The notes: generated from the sequence alone by a model not told the origin. Positions 26,249 to 36,275 are shown, counted from the first letter of the stretch. The stretch: 64,000 bases of DNA from Mageeibacillus sp. UBA5436 (GCA_002427545.1 DIRM01000046.1:12161-76160); one strand, 5' to 3'. Made by a program: numbers and translations.

Positions 26249-27391
26249 TTGTTAACAGAACGTCAAAAACAAATACTTAAAGCCATAGTAGATGACTATG
26301 TTACTACAGCTGAACCGGTTGGTTCAAAAGCTTTGGTAGAAGGACATAATCTTCATATCAGCTCGGCTACAGTCCGCAATGAAATGAGCGAACTGGAGGA
26401 GCTTGGTTATTTAGATAAAACACATACTTCTTCCGGCAGAATACCATCGGATAAAGGCTATCGTGCTTATGTTGATTATTTGTTACAAGTAAAGCCAATT
26501 AGTGTCAATGAACAAAAAGAAATAGAGAGTTTCTTTAATGATCATATGTCCGAAATAATGACTTTAATTAAACGTTCGGTCAATGTTTTATCAGAGCAAA
26601 CTAGTTTTCCAGCAATGATGGTATCTCCTTATCATAAAGAATCCAGCCTCGAACAAATCAAATTTTTGATGATTGAGCCAGGTAAAGTTCTCATTGTAGT
26701 TGTCTTATCACCAGGTATTGTTAAAGATCGTTTAATTCGAGTTCCAACTGTCTTGAATCAGTCTCAATTATCATTAATTAATCAGATGATTGAAGAACAA
26801 TTGACAGGGAAAAAAGTTGAGCAAATAACCCTAATATCAGTTTCTGCTGCCGCAGAGAATGCTCCTATTCCGGAACCTATATTAAATCAAATCTTATTTG
26901 AAGCATATATTTCTATTAAACAGGCAGAGAATATAGAATTCTATATAGAAGGTACCCATCGTTTACTTTCACAACCAGAATTTAAAGAAATAAGTACCGC
27001 TCAAAAATTTTTAGAAACCATGCATCATAAAGGCGTGGTAGCTGGTTATATGAGTGAATGGGATAACGACAAATTATTAGCATCAATTGAACCAAAATTT
27101 CAAAATGATCAAGAAAAAACCAATTATTATGAAGAAATTAATAAAAGACCATCCTATATGGTAAGAATTGGTCAAGAGATCGCTTTGCAGGGTTTAGAGG
27201 ATTGTAGCTTTATTACCGCGACTTATAAAGTTTCAGATAAAATTACTGGCCGCATAGGTGTTGTTGGTCCTAAAAGAATGTCCTATGACAAGATAATTGC
27301 TCAAATTAATTTTGTTAATCATACATTAGACAAGGAAATTTTAGAATTAACACAAACTTGCGATCCAGAGGAGGATAAGAATGTCAAATAA
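26249..27391 (+). CDS. hrcA: Heat-inducible transcription repressor HrcA
   Basis: HrcA binds CIRCE and represses chaperone genes; GroEL keeps it active. The protein has an N-terminal winged helix (LTERQKQILKAIVDDYV, VGSKAL, ISSATVRNEMSELEELGYL, THTSSGRIPSDKGYR). The GAF-like and insert domains follow. They end with QEIALQGLEDCSFITATY and GRIGVVGPKRMSYDKIIAQI. The best start is TTG at 26249, six bases after AAAGGAG, giving 380 residues. The upstream in-frame GTG at 26231 lies inside the CIRCE right arm and would precede its own ribosome site. The rare start and the operator so close fit tight autoregulation. Confidence 0.96.
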   Translation: MLTERQKQILKAIVDDYVTTAEPVGSKALVEGHNLHISSATVRNEMSELEELGYLDKTHTSSGRIPSDKGYRAYVDYLLQVKPISVNEQKEIESFFNDHMSEIMTLIKRSVNVLSEQTSFPAMMVSPYHKESSLEQIKFLMIEPGKVLIVVVLSPGIVKDRLIRVPTVLNQSQLSLINQMIEEQLTGKKVEQITLISVSAAAENAPIPEPILNQILFEAYISIKQAENIEFYIEGTHRLLSQPEFKEISTAQKFLETMHHKGVVAGYMSEWDNDKLLASIEPKFQNDQEKTNYYEEINKRPSYMVRIGQEIALQGLEDCSFITATYKVSDKITGRIGVVGPKRMSYDKIIAQINFVNHTLDKEILELTQTCDPEEDKNVK

Positions 27392-28016
27392 TAAAAAACA
27401 AAGCAAAAAGGCGCAAACAGAACAATCTCAGAATAATGACGATTTAAAGCAAGATATAAAAACTGAGATAGATGAAGAACAAACTGAAATTAACAATGAA
27501 ACGGATTTTGAACAAGCAGCAAATTGCTCTGAAGAAAGTAAAGAAGAAGATCTTAAACAAATAAGTCCAGAGCAAGAATCAAATGAAGCATATTCAGATT
27601 TACAAGATAAATATATTCGCTTAGTAGCTGAATATGACAACTTTAGGAAACGGACACGTAAAGAAAAAGATATGCTCTATAATTCATCTTTAATTGACGT
27701 TTGCAAAGTTTGGTTACCCGTTTTAGATAATTTAGATCGTGCCGTTGAGGCTTTAGATAAATTGGAAAGTTCTGAAAGCGAACAAATGTCAGAAGGTCTA
27801 GCCATGGTGCAAAAGCAAGCTAATGATGCTATGGAGCAATTAGGAGTTAAGGAAATCAAGAGCCTTGGAGAACGCTTTGATCCACAATATCATGAAGCCA
27901 TTGCTCATGTAGATAATCCTGAATATGGCGAAGATGAAATTTTTGAAGTTATAAAAAAAGGCTATATCAAAGGTGACACAGTGATTCGTCATAGCGTTGT
28001 TTGTGTAGCAAATTAA
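27381..28016 (+). CDS. grpE: Nucleotide exchange factor GrpE
   Basis: The 211-residue co-chaperone releases ADP from DnaK. A long acidic, Gln/Glu-rich N-terminus (1-75) leads to the coiled coil with YIRLVAEYDNFRKRTRKEK. The beta-wing carries GVKEIKSLGERFDPQYHEAI and KKGYIKGDTVIRHSVVCV. It overlaps the hrcA end by 11 bases, and GAGGAGG (27369-27375) lies in hrcA, so the two are coupled. Confidence 0.97.
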   Translation: MSNNKKQSKKAQTEQSQNNDDLKQDIKTEIDEEQTEINNETDFEQAANCSEESKEEDLKQISPEQESNEAYSDLQDKYIRLVAEYDNFRKRTRKEKDMLYNSSLIDVCKVWLPVLDNLDRAVEALDKLESSESEQMSEGLAMVQKQANDAMEQLGVKEIKSLGERFDPQYHEAIAHVDNPEYGEDEIFEVIKKGYIKGDTVIRHSVVCVAN

Positions 28017-28094
28017 ACAGAAATATTAAATAAATTGAAGTATTATAAAAAAATAAACAAAATAAATTTTTGAATAAATAATCGGAGGGACATT

Positions 28095-29933
28095 ATGTCT
28101 AGAGTAATAGGAATTGATTTAGGAACAACAAATTCATGTGTAGCAGTATTAGAAGGCGGAGAGCCAGTTGTCATACCCAATCCAGAGGGTGCCAGAACAA
28201 CACCATCCGTAGTAGCATTTAGTAAAGACGGCGAACGTTTAATTGGCGCTATTGCCAAACGTCAAGCAACCAGTAATCCAGATCGTACGATTACATCTAT
28301 TAAACGTGAAATGGGTTCAGATTTTCGTGTGAATATTGATAATAAACAATATTCACCACAAGAAATCTCCGCAATGATTTTACAAAAAATGAAATCAGAT
28401 GCAGAAGAATATTTAGGTGAAACAGTAACACAAGCTGTTGTTACCGTACCTGCTTATTTCAGTGATGCGCAAAGACAAGCAACACAAGATGCTGGTAAAA
28501 TTGCTGGCTTAGAAGTACTTCGTATTATCAATGAACCAACAGCAGCTTCATTAGCTTATGGACTAGATAAAGAAAGTGATCAAAAAATTGTTGTCTTTGA
28601 CTTAGGTGGTGGTACATTTGATGTATCTGTAATGGAAATTGGTGATGGCGTTTTTGAAGTTTTAGCTACATCAGGTAATAATCGTCTAGGTGGCGATGAT
28701 TTTGATGAAAGAATCGTTCAATATTTAATCGCTGAGATGAAACGTGATCAAGGTATTGATTTGAGTAAAGATAAATTAGCTTTACAAAGATTAAAAGAAG
28801 CGGCTGAAAAAGCTAAAATTGAATTGTCAGGCGTTAACTCGACAAATATCAACCTACCTTATATTACAGCGGGTGCTGATGGTCCAAAACATTTGGATGT
28901 TACTTTGACCAGATCAAAATTTGATGAATTAACAGATGATTTAGTTCAAAAAACAATGGACCCTTTAAAACAAGCTTTAAAAGATGCAGATTTAAAACCA
29001 TCCGAAGTAGGAAAAATTCTCTTGGTAGGTGGTTCAACTAGAATTCCTGCCGTTCAAGATAATGTAAATAAATATTTTGGTAAAGAACCATTCAAGGGCA
29101 TTAATCCTGATGAATGTGTTGCCATGGGTGCAGCTATTCAAGCAGGCGTTTTATCAGGTGATGTCAAAGATTTACTATTACTTGACGTGACACCATTATC
29201 TTTAGGAATTGAAACCTTAGGCGGCGTGATGACAAAAATCATCGATCGAAATACAACCATTCCAACCAAGAAAAGCCAAGTTTTCTCAACGGCTCAAGAC
29301 GGTCAAACTCAAGTTGAAGTTCATGTCTTACAAGGTGAAAGAGAATTTGCCAAAGATAATAAAACTTTAGGTAATTTTGTTTTAGACGGTATTGCTCCTG
29401 CAGCAAGAGGCATTCCTCAAATTGAAGTTACTTTTGATATTGATGCTAATGGTATTGTTAATGTATCAGCTATAGACAAAGGTACGAATCGCGAGCAAAA
29501 GATTACAATCACAGCTTCTTCTAATTTAAATGAAGATGAAATTAATAAGGCTGTTCAAGATGCAGAAAAATTTGCTGAAGAAGACAAGAAACGTAAAGAA
29601 AAAATTGAAGTGAAAAACCAGGCAGACAGTACGGTTTATCAAACAGAAAAAACCTTAAATGAATTAGGTGATAAGATTGATGCGTCAGAAAAAGAATCCG
29701 TCGAAAAAGAAATTGAAGTATTGAAAAAAGCGATTGAAAAAGATGATACAGATGAAATGAAAACAGCAATGGAATCTGTACAACAAGCCTTTTATAAAGT
29801 TTCAGAGAAATTATATCAAGAACAGGCGCCAGAAGCTGATGTACATCAAAATGCTAACCCTGATCAAAGCGGTGGAAATCCAGGCGGAACTTATGAAGCT
29901 GACTTTAAAGATGCTGGTTCTGACGACGAATAA
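28095..29933 (+). CDS. dnaK: Molecular chaperone DnaK (Hsp70)
   Basis: The 612-residue Hsp70 has the ATPase domain from [17 protein letters not shown] to about 380 ([29 protein letters not shown]). The linker [13 protein letters not shown], the substrate-binding beta domain ([14 protein letters not shown]) and a helical lid follow. The C-terminus is a Gly/Asp-rich tail that does not have the EEVD ending of eukaryotic Hsp70. GGAGGG before the ATG is strong. It works with GrpE and DnaJ encoded on either side. Confidence 0.99.
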   Translation: MSRVIGIDLGTTNSCVAVLEGGEPVVIPNPEGARTTPSVVAFSKDGERLIGAIAKRQATSNPDRTITSIKREMGSDFRVNIDNKQYSPQEISAMILQKMKSDAEEYLGETVTQAVVTVPAYFSDAQRQATQDAGKIAGLEVLRIINEPTAASLAYGLDKESDQKIVVFDLGGGTFDVSVMEIGDGVFEVLATSGNNRLGGDDFDERIVQYLIAEMKRDQGIDLSKDKLALQRLKEAAEKAKIELSGVNSTNINLPYITAGADGPKHLDVTLTRSKFDELTDDLVQKTMDPLKQALKDADLKPSEVGKILLVGGSTRIPAVQDNVNKYFGKEPFKGINPDECVAMGAAIQAGVLSGDVKDLLLLDVTPLSLGIETLGGVMTKIIDRNTTIPTKKSQVFSTAQDGQTQVEVHVLQGEREFAKDNKTLGNFVLDGIAPAARGIPQIEVTFDIDANGIVNVSAIDKGTNREQKITITASSNLNEDEINKAVQDAEKFAEEDKKRKEKIEVKNQADSTVYQTEKTLNELGDKIDASEKESVEKEIEVLKKAIEKDDTDEMKTAMESVQQAFYKVSEKLYQEQAPEADVHQNANPDQSGGNPGGTYEADFKDAGSDDE

Positions 29934-30028
29934 TTAATAGTAGAAGAATAAATAAAAAATATAAAAAGCTGAATAGTTGAAGAAGAAAAGCTTAAAATGC
30001 TACAATACTAATTCAGTGAGATTTTAAG

Positions 30029-30054
30029 CCCGCTATTCGGCAACGGATAGCGGG
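30029..30054 (+). promoter_or_regulatory. GNRA-capped hairpin between dnaK and dnaJ
   Basis: CCCGCTATTCG (30029-30039), loop GCAA, CGGATAGCGGG (30044-30054) form an 11-bp stem with one U-G pair and a GNRA tetraloop. The bases that follow (ATTTATCAGCC) are not a proper U-tract, so it is more likely a stability, processing or attenuation element than a full terminator. Confidence 0.6.
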
Positions 30055-30091
30055 ATTTATCAGCCAATACATAATAAGGAGGTTATGATCA

Positions 30092-31243
30092 GTGTCGGCT
30101 AAACGAGATTATTATGAAGTTTTAGGTGTCCCAAAAGACGCTGATGAAAACCAAATTAAACGAGCCTTTTGGAAACTTGCAAAAAAATATCATCCAGATG
30201 TTAATCAAGACGATCCAGATGCTGAAAAAAATTTCAAAGAAGCGAATGAAGCTTATGAAGTATTAAGCGACAAAGAAAAACGTCAAAGATATGATCAATT
30301 TGGTCATGCTGGCGTTGATGGTCAAGGATTTGCTGGTGATGGATTTGGTTTTGACATTAATCTAGAGGATATCTTTAACTCGATTTTTGGTGATTTCGGT
30401 ATGGGTGGCTTTGGTGGTAGAACGAGCGGTAGGCAAGGTTCTATACCAGGAGCAAATTTACGATATCGTATGAACTTAGACTTTATGGAAGCTGCTTTTG
30501 GAACCGAGCGTGAAATTAAGATCAGAAAAGAAGATCTTTGTACACGCTGTCATGGCAATGGAACAGCAGATGGGTCTGAAGCTCCAATTTGTGAAACCTG
30601 TCACGGTTCTGGCCAAGTAATGGGTGTACAAAGAACGATGTTTGGTCAGGTTAGAACCAATCAAACATGTCCCACTTGTCACGGTTCAGGCAAAAAAATA
30701 ACGGATCCATGCTCTGTATGTAAAGGTACTGGCAGAAAGATGATTAACAAAAAGTTAAGTGTTAAGATTCCAGCTGGTATCAATGAGCGAGAAATGCTCA
30801 CATTATCTGGTGAAGGTGAACCAGGGACTCAAGGAGCACCTTATGGGGATTTATATGTAGAAATCCATATTAAACCACATCCTATCTTTTCCAGACAAGG
30901 AAATACGACCTTTTGCACTGTGCCTGTAACTTTTGCCCAAGCTGCTTTAGGCCTTGAAATAACGGTACCTACAATAGATGGAAGTGAAACTTATAAATTA
31001 AAAACAGGTACGCAGCCAGGCGATATTATTACCATACGCAATAAAGGAATTCCTTATATAAATCGTCCTAATTTACGTGGAGATCATAAATTACAAGTTG
31101 AATTAGAAGTCCCTCAAAACCTCAATAAGGAGCAAAGCGAATTATTAGAAAAATTTGAGGCTAGTATGAATGAAGATAATTATAAAAAGAGAAAAGGCTT
31201 TTTAAATAAGTTGAAAAATTTATTTAAAGATGCGGAAAGATAA
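30092..31243 (+). CDS. dnaJ: Co-chaperone DnaJ (Hsp40)
   Basis: The 383-residue type I J-protein has the J-domain with HPD at 34-36 and a Gly/Phe-rich region (about 70-110). Four zinc-finger CxxCxGxG repeats follow (CTRCHGNG, CETCHGSG, CPTCHGSG, CSVCKGTG), then the C-terminal substrate domains. It stimulates DnaK ATPase. The start is GTG at 30092 with AAGGAGG (30076-30082); the ATG at 30085 meets a stop after a few codons. It follows dnaK after 158 bases that contain the GNRA-capped hairpin. Confidence 0.98.
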   Translation: MSAKRDYYEVLGVPKDADENQIKRAFWKLAKKYHPDVNQDDPDAEKNFKEANEAYEVLSDKEKRQRYDQFGHAGVDGQGFAGDGFGFDINLEDIFNSIFGDFGMGGFGGRTSGRQGSIPGANLRYRMNLDFMEAAFGTEREIKIRKEDLCTRCHGNGTADGSEAPICETCHGSGQVMGVQRTMFGQVRTNQTCPTCHGSGKKITDPCSVCKGTGRKMINKKLSVKIPAGINEREMLTLSGEGEPGTQGAPYGDLYVEIHIKPHPIFSRQGNTTFCTVPVTFAQAALGLEITVPTIDGSETYKLKTGTQPGDIITIRNKGIPYINRPNLRGDHKLQVELEVPQNLNKEQSELLEKFEASMNEDNYKKRKGFLNKLKNLFKDAER

Positions 31244-31244
31244 T

Positions 31245-32267
31245 ATGGACGAAAATAAAAAATGGATTATTTTCAGTTTTTCTACCAATCATGAATCTGC
31301 TTATGCGATTGAGCAGTTTTTACAAATGCAAGGGGCAGAAGGAATTACGGTAGAAGATAAAGCCGATTTTTTAAAAACATTTGAAGAACAAAAGAGACCG
31401 GATGTTATTATTGCTGATTATCTAGAAAATTTAAGCTTTGATGTAAAAATTGAAGCTTATTTTTTATTTGAAAACAATCAATTACAAGTGAATAAGGATC
31501 CTCTTATAACTGAATTTGGTCAAATTAATTCTGAAAAATGGATTTCTATTTCAGAATTTGAACAGATTATAAAAAATACACTTGAGAATATAGCTGAAAT
31601 TTCACCAATAGGAAAAGGGTATTTGTCTTATCGTATTTTACAAAATGAAGATTGGCAAAATAATTGGAAAGAATATTATAAAACACAAAAATTTGGCCGG
31701 ATTATTATTAATCCCAGCTGGATAGATTATGAAGCCAACGACGATGAAATCGTTCTAAATCTTGATCCAGGTTCAGCTTTTGGAACTGGTACGCATGAAT
31801 CTACTTCCCTTATATTAAAAATTTTGAGTGAATTTGACCAAATTGATTTGCCTGGTAAAAATATACTTGATTTAGGGACAGGAAGCGGTATCTTGGCTAT
31901 TACAGCTAAAAAAATTTTTACGGACAGTCAAATCACCGCTATTGATATTGACGAACATGCTATTGAGGTCGCGAGAGAAAATGCGGTAAAAAATAATTGT
32001 AAAATTCATTTTGAAACAGCTGAACTGAAAGATTTAAACCAAAAATATGATTTGATTTTAGCTAATTTAATAGCAGCGATTCATTTGGATCTAAGCTCTT
32101 TATACACAGAAAAATTGAATGAAAATGGTCTTTTAATTGTTTCAGGCATTATTGCAAGTCGCGAGGCTGAAGTAAAACAAGCATTTAAACAACAAAATTT
32201 AAAACTAATCGAAGAATATCATGAAAATGATTGGGCTGCTTTGATTTTTCGAAAAAATCAACAATAA
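31245..32267 (+). CDS. prmA: Ribosomal protein L11 methyltransferase
   Basis: PrmA trimethylates L11 with S-adenosylmethionine. The N-terminal substrate-recognition domain (about 1-110) begins KWIIFSFSTNHESAYAIEQF. The class I methyltransferase domain has LDPGSAFGTGTHESTSLIL, the SAM motif ILDLGTGSGILAITAKK, TAIDIDEHAIEVAREN and LILANLIAAIH. The ATG at 31245 just after the dnaJ stop, with GCGGAAAG upstream, gives the usual family start (340 residues). An ATG at 31230 overlapping dnaJ would add five residues. Position after dnaJ is common in Firmicutes. A two-stem terminator ends the operon. Confidence 0.95.
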   Translation: MDENKKWIIFSFSTNHESAYAIEQFLQMQGAEGITVEDKADFLKTFEEQKRPDVIIADYLENLSFDVKIEAYFLFENNQLQVNKDPLITEFGQINSEKWISISEFEQIIKNTLENIAEISPIGKGYLSYRILQNEDWQNNWKEYYKTQKFGRIIINPSWIDYEANDDEIVLNLDPGSAFGTGTHESTSLILKILSEFDQIDLPGKNILDLGTGSGILAITAKKIFTDSQITAIDIDEHAIEVARENAVKNNCKIHFETAELKDLNQKYDLILANLIAAIHLDLSSLYTEKLNENGLLIVSGIIASREAEVKQAFKQQNLKLIEEYHENDWAALIFRKNQQ

Positions 32268-32344
32268 GTTATTATAATGCGTTGAATAAAAAAATTACAT
32301 AAAATTACAATAATATAAATAAATATACATAAAAATACGAAAAT

Positions 32345-32394
32345 AAAGGTGTCTGATAACCAAATTCCAATTTGGTAGCAAACACCTTTTTTAA
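32345..32394. terminator. Two-stem terminator between prmA and cbpB
   Basis: The outer stem AAAGGTGT/ACACCTTT (32345-32352 with 32382-32389) encloses an inner stem ACCAAATT/AATTTGGT (32359-32366 with 32369-32376), then a T run. The gene on the minus strand ends ten bases on, so it probably serves both directions. Confidence 0.75.
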
Positions 32395-32403
32395 CAAGAT
32401 AAG

Positions 32404-32901
32404 TTAAATAGCTTGATGCTTAGCATAAAGCAAATCTTCTTTAGGAATAAGTTCAAAGTGATTATCTATTTCATGTATCAAATGATTCATTTTTTGCATG
32501 ATTGTTTTTCTGGTAATAATACCTTTAAAAACGTTATTCTCGTCTACAACAGAAACATAATTATGGTCAATTAAATTTCTCATAATTTCTTCTATATCGC
32601 TGCCTTCTAAACAGGTAGAATAATCGCGACAAACAATCTCTTCAACTGTTTTTTCTCCTAGTAAATCCCAATTATAACAAACTTGATCTTTTATACCCTC
32701 AACAATATTTGGGATGGAAGCGGTTCCTAATAAATGATGCTGATTATCAACAACGGGGATAGAGCTATAACCAACATTTGATAAGATCATCATCGCATGT
32801 ATTAGACTATTCTCGCCTCGTACCGTTGCCACATTTTCTGATGAAATCATGATTGGATTTTCATGATCCAGCAGAATTTTTTTAATCTGTTTATTAATCA
32901 T
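32404..32901 (-). CDS. cbpB: CBS-domain protein of the CbpB (YkuL/DarB) type
   Basis: The 165-residue protein consists of a CBS pair (about 10-70 and 85-145) with ENSLIHAMMILSNVGYSSIPVVD and RNLIDHNYVSVVDENNVFKGIITRK. Length and sequence pattern match the Firmicutes CbpB/YkuL family. Studied members bind cyclic di-AMP and, in Bacillus subtilis, control the stringent-response enzyme and pyruvate carboxylase. Binding here is inferred. AGGAGT upstream on the minus strand supports the start. It is a single gene. Confidence 0.8.
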   Translation of the reverse strand: MINKQIKKILLDHENPIMISSENVATVRGENSLIHAMMILSNVGYSSIPVVDNQHHLLGTASIPNIVEGIKDQVCYNWDLLGEKTVEEIVCRDYSTCLEGSDIEEIMRNLIDHNYVSVVDENNVFKGIITRKTIMQKMNHLIHEIDNHFELIPKEDLLYAKHQAI

Positions 32902-33066
32902 TAGACAAAACTCCTAACTATTAAATATTTTTCAGATTCTATTAATAGAATAGTTGAGGAATACGAATTAGACAAGAAGGAAATATTACAATATCAATAA
33001 AAAAGTTCATAATTAACAAATGTTCTTCAAAAATATCTCATAAAGAAAATGAAATTAAGTTTTAAA

Positions 33067-34665
33067 TCATAAATCTTTCTGAACAAAAGAATCACGAGCA
33101 ATCCAAATTAATGCTAATGACAGAAAAATCCAATAAAGAAAAGGGATCCATATCGGAACCTGAAAAGTAAAGAAATTTTGATTTGTATCAAGCAAATAAG
33201 AATTAGACAAAAATTTTGGCAAATCTTCAATTAAATAATTGGATAAATCTAGATACTCCATAGGTAAAAAAGCAAAAATAGCATGTATATTATTAGTTAT
33301 TAATTTAATAAAATGATATATTCCCCAAACGCCAAATTGTAGAATCATTGAAAAACCAACTGCTATTGAAGTATTTCTAGTGATTGCAGACAAACATAGT
33401 GCAAAAAAACCAGCAATCCAAATAAAAGGTAATTTAGATAAAGCTCGAAACAATAAATAAATGGGGAAACTAAAATTGCCATATGGAAAATTATTGGGAA
33501 TATGAAGGAGAGTCAAAGAGCTAATCAAAGTGATAAAATAGACAAACAACATTCCCACCAGGCCAATAAGCATGGTGTTAAATAATTTTGCAAAAAAGAT
33601 TTTAGACCTTTTGACTGGTGCTATTATTAAACCCTTAATTGAACCGCTTGAAATTTCATGAGCTATGGCACCACCTGCTAAAATGATTATTAAAAAGATA
33701 ATCATATAAGTACCATAATCCAGACAAAAATAACTGATACTGTAATTGGATGTAAATGCAGTTTGATCATTTAGTATGGTTTCATCCAAGTATGATAAGA
33801 CAATATTTAAATCGTTTTCTGCTTTTTGCATTTGTTCTTGATTTAATGGTTCAAAATTTTGATTGTAACCTAATGCTAAAGATTGCCTTGATTCATCTCT
33901 TATGTTTTTCCAATTTGAGATTTGTTCAAACCCAGGATAATAATTTAAACCATTAGGGTTTGTTTTTAATTTGAGATCAAGATCAAACAATTGATCCTGT
34001 TTCTGCATTTCAGATAGCAGAGAGTTTTCTAAAATATGCTTTTTTTCTAATGAAATGTATTTCGAATAATTAGGTTGTTCTAATAATTGAGTAACTTGAT
34101 TTATTCGAGTTTTTATTTGCTCTTCATTTAAATAACCAAAATTATTCATTGGAAAACTGCCATATTCTAATAAAAAGTCAGATTCTAAATTATCAATAAA
34201 GTTATCAGATTCAGAATTAGGAGCCATCTCTTGAGATTTTAATGCAAGAATCAAATCTTTTAATTCATAAATTAAATCACTTAAATAATCTTGATTATAA
34301 ATATTGACTTGATTTTCAATAGCTAATTGATAAGTCATTAATTCACTTTTATTGTATTGCCATTCTAACTTCATATCTAAAAAATCATCATTTTCCTGAT
34401 TTAAGCCGTTTTCAGATGCTTTTTGAATCTTTTTTTCTAAAGCATCAATTCGATTGATTAAATCAGTTTGATTGTCCTCTATTTCTGATTGCACCTCAGA
34501 AAAATTTCGTATTTCATAATTTTGTTGATTAGAATTGTTAATAACTCGATAAATAGAAGCAATACCCAAAATACCAAGTAAAATAAAAAGTAATATAACA
34601 TAAACAATTATATGATGAATTGTTTTTGTCCATTCATTTCTTGATAAAGCAATAAGTTTATTCAA
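33067..34665 (-). CDS. ABC-2 transporter permease with a very large outer loop
   Basis: The 532-residue membrane protein has a first helix at about 18-40. A loop of about 270 residues with coiled-coil character (IDALEKKIQKASE, LKDLILALKSQE) follows. Five further helices from about 315 (TYMIIFLIIILAGGAIAHE) lead to the end. The first membrane stretch after the loop contains the ABC-2 signature region AHEISSGSIKGLIIAPVKRSKIFFAK. The gene overlaps the ATPase gene by eight bases, so the two form one transporter. The big extracytoplasmic domain resembles antimicrobial-peptide or lipid exporters in layout, but the substrate is not readable. Confidence 0.85.
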   Translation of the reverse strand: MNKLIALSRNEWTKTIHHIIVYVILLFILLGILGIASIYRVINNSNQQNYEIRNFSEVQSEIEDNQTDLINRIDALEKKIQKASENGLNQENDDFLDMKLEWQYNKSELMTYQLAIENQVNIYNQDYLSDLIYELKDLILALKSQEMAPNSESDNFIDNLESDFLLEYGSFPMNNFGYLNEEQIKTRINQVTQLLEQPNYSKYISLEKKHILENSLLSEMQKQDQLFDLDLKLKTNPNGLNYYPGFEQISNWKNIRDESRQSLALGYNQNFEPLNQEQMQKAENDLNIVLSYLDETILNDQTAFTSNYSISYFCLDYGTYMIIFLIIILAGGAIAHEISSGSIKGLIIAPVKRSKIFFAKLFNTMLIGLVGMLFVYFITLISSLTLLHIPNNFPYGNFSFPIYLLFRALSKLPFIWIAGFFALCLSAITRNTSIAVGFSMILQFGVWGIYHFIKLITNNIHAIFAFLPMEYLDLSNYLIEDLPKFLSNSYLLDTNQNFFTFQVPIWIPFLYWIFLSLALIWIARDSFVQKDL

Positions 34666-35596
34666 TGGTAGTACCTCCTCCAGTTACTGAAATGTAGACT
34701 TCTTCCAGATTGGTTTGATAGGGGCAAATAGATAAAATTGCTAAATGTGCTTGACTTAAACGAAATATGATTTCGGGTATTTGTTTTTCTTCAATTGCCA
34801 GAATTAAGCTTGCTTCTTGATATGGAGTTAATTTAAATTCAGAATTAATATCAAGTAATTCCATTGCTTGTCGTCTTGTTTTTTGATCAACAAACTTAAT
34901 TGAAGTTAAATTTTTTTCGTTTTGTTTAATCAAATGATTTATTGATTGATTGTCTATTAGAATTCCTTTGTTAATAATAATAACTCGATCACATATTTTT
35001 TGGATTTCACTTAATTGATGGCTTGAAATTAAAATGGCCATACCTTTTTCATGTGACAAATCAATTAGTAAATCTCGTAATTCAAGAATACCTGAAGGGT
35101 CAAGACCATTAGTAGGTTCGTCTAAAATTAGAACTTTGGGTTTATGCAATAAAGCTTGTGCAATGCAAATTCTTTGCTTCATACCAAGCGAATAATTTTT
35201 GACTTTTTCATTAGCTCGTTTTTCTAAATGCAATAATTTGAGAACTTCATCAATACGAGATATAGGGACATTAGGGTGTAAGCGGCGATACATTTCTAAA
35301 TTTAAACGTCCTGACAAATTAAAATACATTTCTGGATTTTCAACAATTCCGCCAATTTCTGCCATGGCTGCTTCATAATTTTTTTGATGATCTTTTCCTA
35401 AAATAGTAATACTGCCATGATCAACTGAAAGAAAGCCCATAATCATTTTAATAGTAGTGCTTTTGCCAGCACCATTTGGACCAAGAAAGCCAAGTATTTC
35501 ACCACTATGTATATCAAAAGATAAATCGTGAATGACTTCTTTTTCTCCGAAAAATTTATAAAGATTATTTACAGAAAGATAAACTTCTTTTTCCAT
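34658..35596 (-). CDS. ABC transporter ATP-binding protein (ABC-2 type)
   Basis: The 312-residue ATPase energises the permease it overlaps. It has Walker A GPNGAGKST, signature YSLGMKQRICIAQAL, Walker B VLILDEPTNGLDP with normal Glu, and the switch LISSHQL. A C-terminal extension of about 90 residues is typical for DrrA/BcrA-like exporters for peptides or drugs. The AGGTG ribosome site is visible on the minus strand. Upstream lies the 205-residue membrane protein, probably in the same transcript. Confidence 0.93.
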   Translation of the reverse strand: MEKEVYLSVNNLYKFFGEKEVIHDLSFDIHSGEILGFLGPNGAGKSTTIKMIMGFLSVDHGSITILGKDHQKNYEAAMAEIGGIVENPEMYFNLSGRLNLEMYRRLHPNVPISRIDEVLKLLHLEKRANEKVKNYSLGMKQRICIAQALLHKPKVLILDEPTNGLDPSGILELRDLLIDLSHEKGMAILISSHQLSEIQKICDRVIIINKGILIDNQSINHLIKQNEKNLTSIKFVDQKTRRQAMELLDINSEFKLTPYQEASLILAIEEKQIPEIIFRLSQAHLAILSICPYQTNLEEVYISVTGGGTTIE

Positions 35597-35657
35597 ATTA
35601 CACCTGAGCTAAATAATTCTTCTCTTCTCTATAAGCATTGTACTGAATAGATCGTAC

Positions 35658-36275
35658 TCAATAGCTTTTACCATAATAATTCCAGAATTCATCTGGAATT
35701 ATTATGGGAGATTGTACAATTTTCCAATTATCATTAGACTTTATCCAATAAATTTCTGATTGATTATAATAAGATCCATTAGAAGTGTAACCAACATCTT
35801 CATCAAAGATAAATTCAATATCAGCATTATTTGTTACTTTGATTCGTCCCAAGAGATTCCAATTAATTTCAGAGCCAAGACTTTCATAATTATAATTGAC
35901 GATGTATTTTTGACTTAATATTGATTTTTCAATTAAGGCTTTAAGAGATTTTTTTTGATTTTCAAGTAATGTTTCATCAGCCAACATAGGTTTAATTTCT
36001 GATGATAGCTTTCGCCAATGGTTTTCGGCCATGTCATCAATAATTTCATTTAATAACTTTTCATCTCCTTCAGCATTTTGAATTTTACTAATTTCATCAG
36101 AGCTAAAAATCAATGCTTCAATCGTTTTTTTCTGAAATTGTTGACCTTGTTTTCCTAAGGTTGAATGTATTTGATTTACTTGATTATTTTTAATACAGAA
36201 AATGGCTAATAAGATAGCAATAAAACTTAATAGAAAAATAAAACCAAAGTTTATTTTCTTCTTCCTTTTAATCAT
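35658..36275 (-). CDS. Membrane-anchored protein of unknown function
   Basis: I do not recognise this 205-residue protein. It has a basic start (MIKRKKKINFG), one membrane helix (about 9-28) and an outside domain. Helices at 40-130 precede a strand-rich end with EIEFIFDE-like repeats, NQSEIYWIKSNDNWKI and IPDEFWNYYGKSY. The end resembles small nuclear-transport-factor-like or DUF4829-type surface domains, but weakly. It stands 61 bases upstream of the ABC-2 ATPase on the same strand and may be a sensor or accessory protein of that transporter. Confidence 0.6.
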   Translation of the reverse strand: MIKRKKKINFGFIFLLSFIAILLAIFCIKNNQVNQIHSTLGKQGQQFQKKTIEALIFSSDEISKIQNAEGDEKLLNEIIDDMAENHWRKLSSEIKPMLADETLLENQKKSLKALIEKSILSQKYIVNYNYESLGSEINWNLLGRIKVTNNADIEFIFDEDVGYTSNGSYYNQSEIYWIKSNDNWKIVQSPIIIPDEFWNYYGKSY

